A stretch of 64,000 nt of DNA. It comes from Agromyces subbeticus DSM 16689. Lineage in GTDB: Bacteria; Actinomycetota; Actinomycetes; Actinomycetales; Microbacteriaceae. Shown here in pieces: positions 60,026 to 64,000 of the stretch (positions are counted from its first letter, which is position 1; each line of letters begins with the position of its first letter). The notes below the pieces were generated by a model that was given only the letters and a program-made list of their open reading frames with translations, searched no databases and was not told where the DNA came from. The DNA lies in contig NZ_ATXG01000011.1 of NCBI RefSeq assembly GCF_000421565.1, positions 81,293-145,292 on the forward strand, given 5' to 3'. A program made the translations under genes and the position numbers.

Positions 60026-60855
60026 CGCGCCTCGGCACCATCACTCGGTACGTCCTGCTGGCACTGGGCGCGATCGCGTTCCTCTTCCCCTTCTACTACA
60101 TGATCGTCGGCTCGCTGCAGACCGACCCCGACCCGACCCTCGCGGGTGCCTTCCCCGATCCGTCGAACATCACCGGGCAGAACTACGTCAACATCAACGA
60201 ACGGGTGAACCTCTTCGTGGGGCTCGCGAACTCCGGCATCTTCACCGGCGGGGTGCTGCTCGGCACGGTCGTCTTCGGCACGATCGCGGGCTACGCCCTC
60301 TCGGTGCTGAAGTGGCGCGGCCGAGGGGCGACCCTCGTGCTCGTGCTGCTCGTGCAGGTCGTCCCGTTCCAGCTGCTCATGATTCCGCTGTACGTGATGA
60401 TCGCGCGCGACTACGGGCTCTCCGACAGCTACCTCGGCATGATCCTGCCGTTCCTCATCAACTCCACGGCGGTGCTCATCTTCCGCCAGTACTTCCTGCA
60501 GTTGCCGAAGGAGCTCTTCGACGCCGCCCGCATCGACGGTGCGGGTGAGTTCCGGATCCTCTGGTCGGTCGCGCTGCCGCTCGTGCGGCCGGCGCTGCTG
60601 ACGGCCGTGCTGCTGACCTTCATCGGCCCGTGGAACGAGTTCCTCTGGCCGTTCCTCATCACGAAGGAGGCGGCACTCCAACCACTCGCCGTGTCGCTCG
60701 CGAACTTCATCTCGAATGTCGCGGCGTCGACCTCGAATCCGTTCGGGGCGATGATGGCCGGCGCGGTCGTTCTCGCCGGCCCGGCGGTTGCCCTGTTCAT
60801 CATCTTCCAGCGCTATTTCGTCTCGAACGATCTCGGCTCCGGAGTGAAAGGCTGA
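60022..60855 (+). CDS. Sugar ABC transporter permease (MalG type)
   Basis: Membrane subunit of 277 residues with six helices; EAA loop DAARIDGAGEFRILWSVALP. It starts in the ATGA overlap with the preceding permease, with GGAAGGAG before it. The large periplasmic loop after helix 1 (SLQTDPDPTLAGAFPDPSN) is typical. No ATPase gene follows, as in the other importer of this window. The GH130 gene starts one nucleotide after its stop codon. Confidence 0.92.
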   Translation: MTRLGTITRYVLLALGAIAFLFPFYYMIVGSLQTDPDPTLAGAFPDPSNITGQNYVNINERVNLFVGLANSGIFTGGVLLGTVVFGTIAGYALSVLKWRGRGATLVLVLLVQVVPFQLLMIPLYVMIARDYGLSDSYLGMILPFLINSTAVLIFRQYFLQLPKELFDAARIDGAGEFRILWSVALPLVRPALLTAVLLTFIGPWNEFLWPFLITKEAALQPLAVSLANFISNVAASTSNPFGAMMAGAVVLAGPAVALFIIFQRYFVSNDLGSGVKG

Positions 60856-60856
60856 C

Positions 60857-61927
60857 ATGTCCATCACCACCACCGTTCCCTACACGCTCACCCGCCTCGG
60901 CGTCGTCATGCGCCCCGAGCCCGGCAACGCCAACGAGGCCGAGGGCGTGCTCAACCCCGCCTCTGGCCGCGCACCCGACGGCACGCTCTACCTGCTGCCT
61001 CGACTCGTCGCCGACGGCAACGTCTCACGGGTCGGGCTCGCCCGAGTGCAGGTCGAGGGCGGCGTACCCGTCGGCGTCGAACGTGAGGGCGTCGTGCTCG
61101 AGCCCGACCGCGGCTGGGAGCGCGGCGCCGACAACGCCGGCGTCGAAGACCCGCGGGTCACGCGCATCGACGCGCTCGACTGCTGGGTCATGACCTACGT
61201 CGCCTACGGTCCGCTCGGGCCGCGCACGGCGATCGCCGTCTCGAGCGACCTGCGCGAGTGGCGCCGGCTCGGCCCGGCGCTCTTCGCCTACGACGACGCC
61301 CTCGACATGGATCTGAACCTCTTCCACAACAAGGACACGACGTTCTTCCCCGAGCCCGTCACGGCACCCGACGGCACGCCGAGCCTCGCGGTGCTGCATC
61401 GCCCGATGTGGGACCTCAGCGAGACGAAGCCGGGTCAGGGCGTGCGACTGCCGGCCGGCATCACCGACGCCCGGCAGTCGATCTGGATCGCGTACGTTCC
61501 GCTCGACGCGGTGCTCAGCGACATCCGCTCGCTCACGCTGTGGGGCCAGTCGCGCATGCTCGCCGCGCCCGAGTTCGCCTACGAGGCGCTGAAGATCGGG
61601 GGTGGCCCGCCGCCGTTGCGCGTGCCCGAGGGCTGGCTGCTGATCCACCACGGCGTCACCGGCACGATCGACAGCGCGTTCTCGCAGCAGCAGAACGTCA
61701 ACTACGCGGCCGGCGCGATGCTGCTCGACGCCGACGACCCGTCGATCGTGCTCGCACGCACCGCCGAGCCGCTGCTCGCGCCCGAGACCGAAGAGGAACG
61801 CAGCGGCATCGTGCCGAACGTCGTCTTCCCGACGGCGATCGAAGAGATCGAGGGCGAGCACTACGTGTTCTACGGCATGGCCGACTCGCAGATCGGCGTG
61901 GCGCGGCTCGACCGGGTTCGCAGCTGA
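60857..61927 (+). CDS. GH130-family glycosidase or phosphorylase
   Basis: Five-bladed propeller enzyme of 356 residues. Family blocks are LNPASGRAPDGTLYLLPRLV, NAGVEDPRVTRIDALDCWVM with the conserved EDPR, HNKDTTFFPEPVT, and GWLLIHHGVTGTI near the end. GH130 members act on beta-1,2- or beta-1,4-mannosides, either by phosphorolysis or hydrolysis. I could not judge from the visible basic residues whether a phosphate site exists, so both remain open. It has no signal peptide and would act on imported sugar. AAAGG precedes the start. Confidence 0.9.
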   Translation: MSITTTVPYTLTRLGVVMRPEPGNANEAEGVLNPASGRAPDGTLYLLPRLVADGNVSRVGLARVQVEGGVPVGVEREGVVLEPDRGWERGADNAGVEDPRVTRIDALDCWVMTYVAYGPLGPRTAIAVSSDLREWRRLGPALFAYDDALDMDLNLFHNKDTTFFPEPVTAPDGTPSLAVLHRPMWDLSETKPGQGVRLPAGITDARQSIWIAYVPLDAVLSDIRSLTLWGQSRMLAAPEFAYEALKIGGGPPPLRVPEGWLLIHHGVTGTIDSAFSQQQNVNYAAGAMLLDADDPSIVLARTAEPLLAPETEEERSGIVPNVVFPTAIEEIEGEHYVFYGMADSQIGVARLDRVRS

Positions 61928-61929
61928 CC

Positions 61930-61947
61930 TCAGGCAGCGCTGCCTGA
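61930..61947. promoter_or_regulatory. Perfect palindrome between GH130 gene and the next gene
   Basis: TCAGGCAGCGCTGCCTGA, 18 nt without a spacer, 3 nt after the GH130 stop. It could be an operator with central CG-type symmetry or a short hairpin. Direct repeats of CGCACC follow up to 62000. Confidence 0.5.
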
Positions 61948-62035
61948 CCGCACCGCTCTCATCGCCCCGCCCCGCCCTGCACGCACCGCACCGCACCGCT
62001 TGAATGCACCGCCTGACCGAAATGAAAGGCAGATC

Positions 62036-64000
<1,965 letters not shown>

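Overview
The window is very GC-rich, and several features point to an actinobacterium of the family Microbacteriaceae, probably near Agromyces or Leifsonia. These are an ABC sugar transporter and LacI gene style typical of that family, DUF2510/TM2 and LGFP proteins, UdgX, a DUF3516 helicase and many leaderless promoters. It also holds an intergenic palindrome that I recall from other Microbacteriaceae. The placement is inference from gene content; no rRNA or other marker gene is present. I saw no tRNA, rRNA, CRISPR array, insertion sequence, integrase or phage gene, so this looks like ordinary chromosome with a carbohydrate-utilisation section on the right.

Layout. 1-5.3 kb: a secreted ExeM/NucH-type nuclease (cut by the left edge), a DEAD/DEAH helicase with a DUF3516 tail whose reading frame is broken by a tract of about 135 nt made almost only of G and C, and an LGFP-repeat protein. 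5.3-16.4 kb: housekeeping and stress genes (TetR with a small membrane protein, a membrane hydrolase, DUF1353, an AEC transporter, aldo/keto reductase, PhzF, GyrI-like, VOC proteins, and an ArsR-SRPBCC operon with a clear promoter and operator). 16.5-19.7 kb: a glycogen-debranching-type enzyme followed by a GT4 glycosyltransferase. 19.7-25.5 kb: a TFIIB-type zinc protein, two cold-shock genes with matching 5' hairpins, the covalent uracil-DNA glycosylase UdgX, an SDR epimerase, VanZ, TauE and a TM2 protein.

25.5-30.5 kb: a compact minus-strand operon reading DGPF/YCII protein, ECF42-type sigma factor, YraQ-type permease, TIGR03943 partner and a membrane-anchored propeller-like protein. 30.7-46.9 kb: a YbdK-type carboxylate-amine ligase, a lipoprotein and secreted-protein pair of lower GC, an AidB homologue, a heterodimeric ABC exporter with one degenerate ATP site, an MFS transporter, a large secreted M14 carboxypeptidase, DUF1801, VOC, the Ogt DNA-repair methyltransferase, a small disordered protein and a hemerythrin.

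46.9-56.5 kb: a galactan-utilisation locus. A secreted GH53 endo-galactanase should cut galactan outside the cell. A binding protein and two permeases would import the oligosaccharides, and a GH35 enzyme without signal peptide would hydrolyse them inside. A LacI regulator ends the transporter operon and a palindrome of the GAGCGCTC type overlaps its promoter. A REP-like palindrome lies between the binding-protein and permease genes. 56.5-64 kb: a second sugar locus, apparently one operon, starting with an autoregulated LacI gene (perfect 16-nt operator at its promoter), then binding protein, two permeases, a GH130 enzyme and an unclassified Tat-exported protein that runs off the right edge. 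No energising ATPase gene is present for either importer, so a shared MsiK-like ATPase elsewhere is expected.
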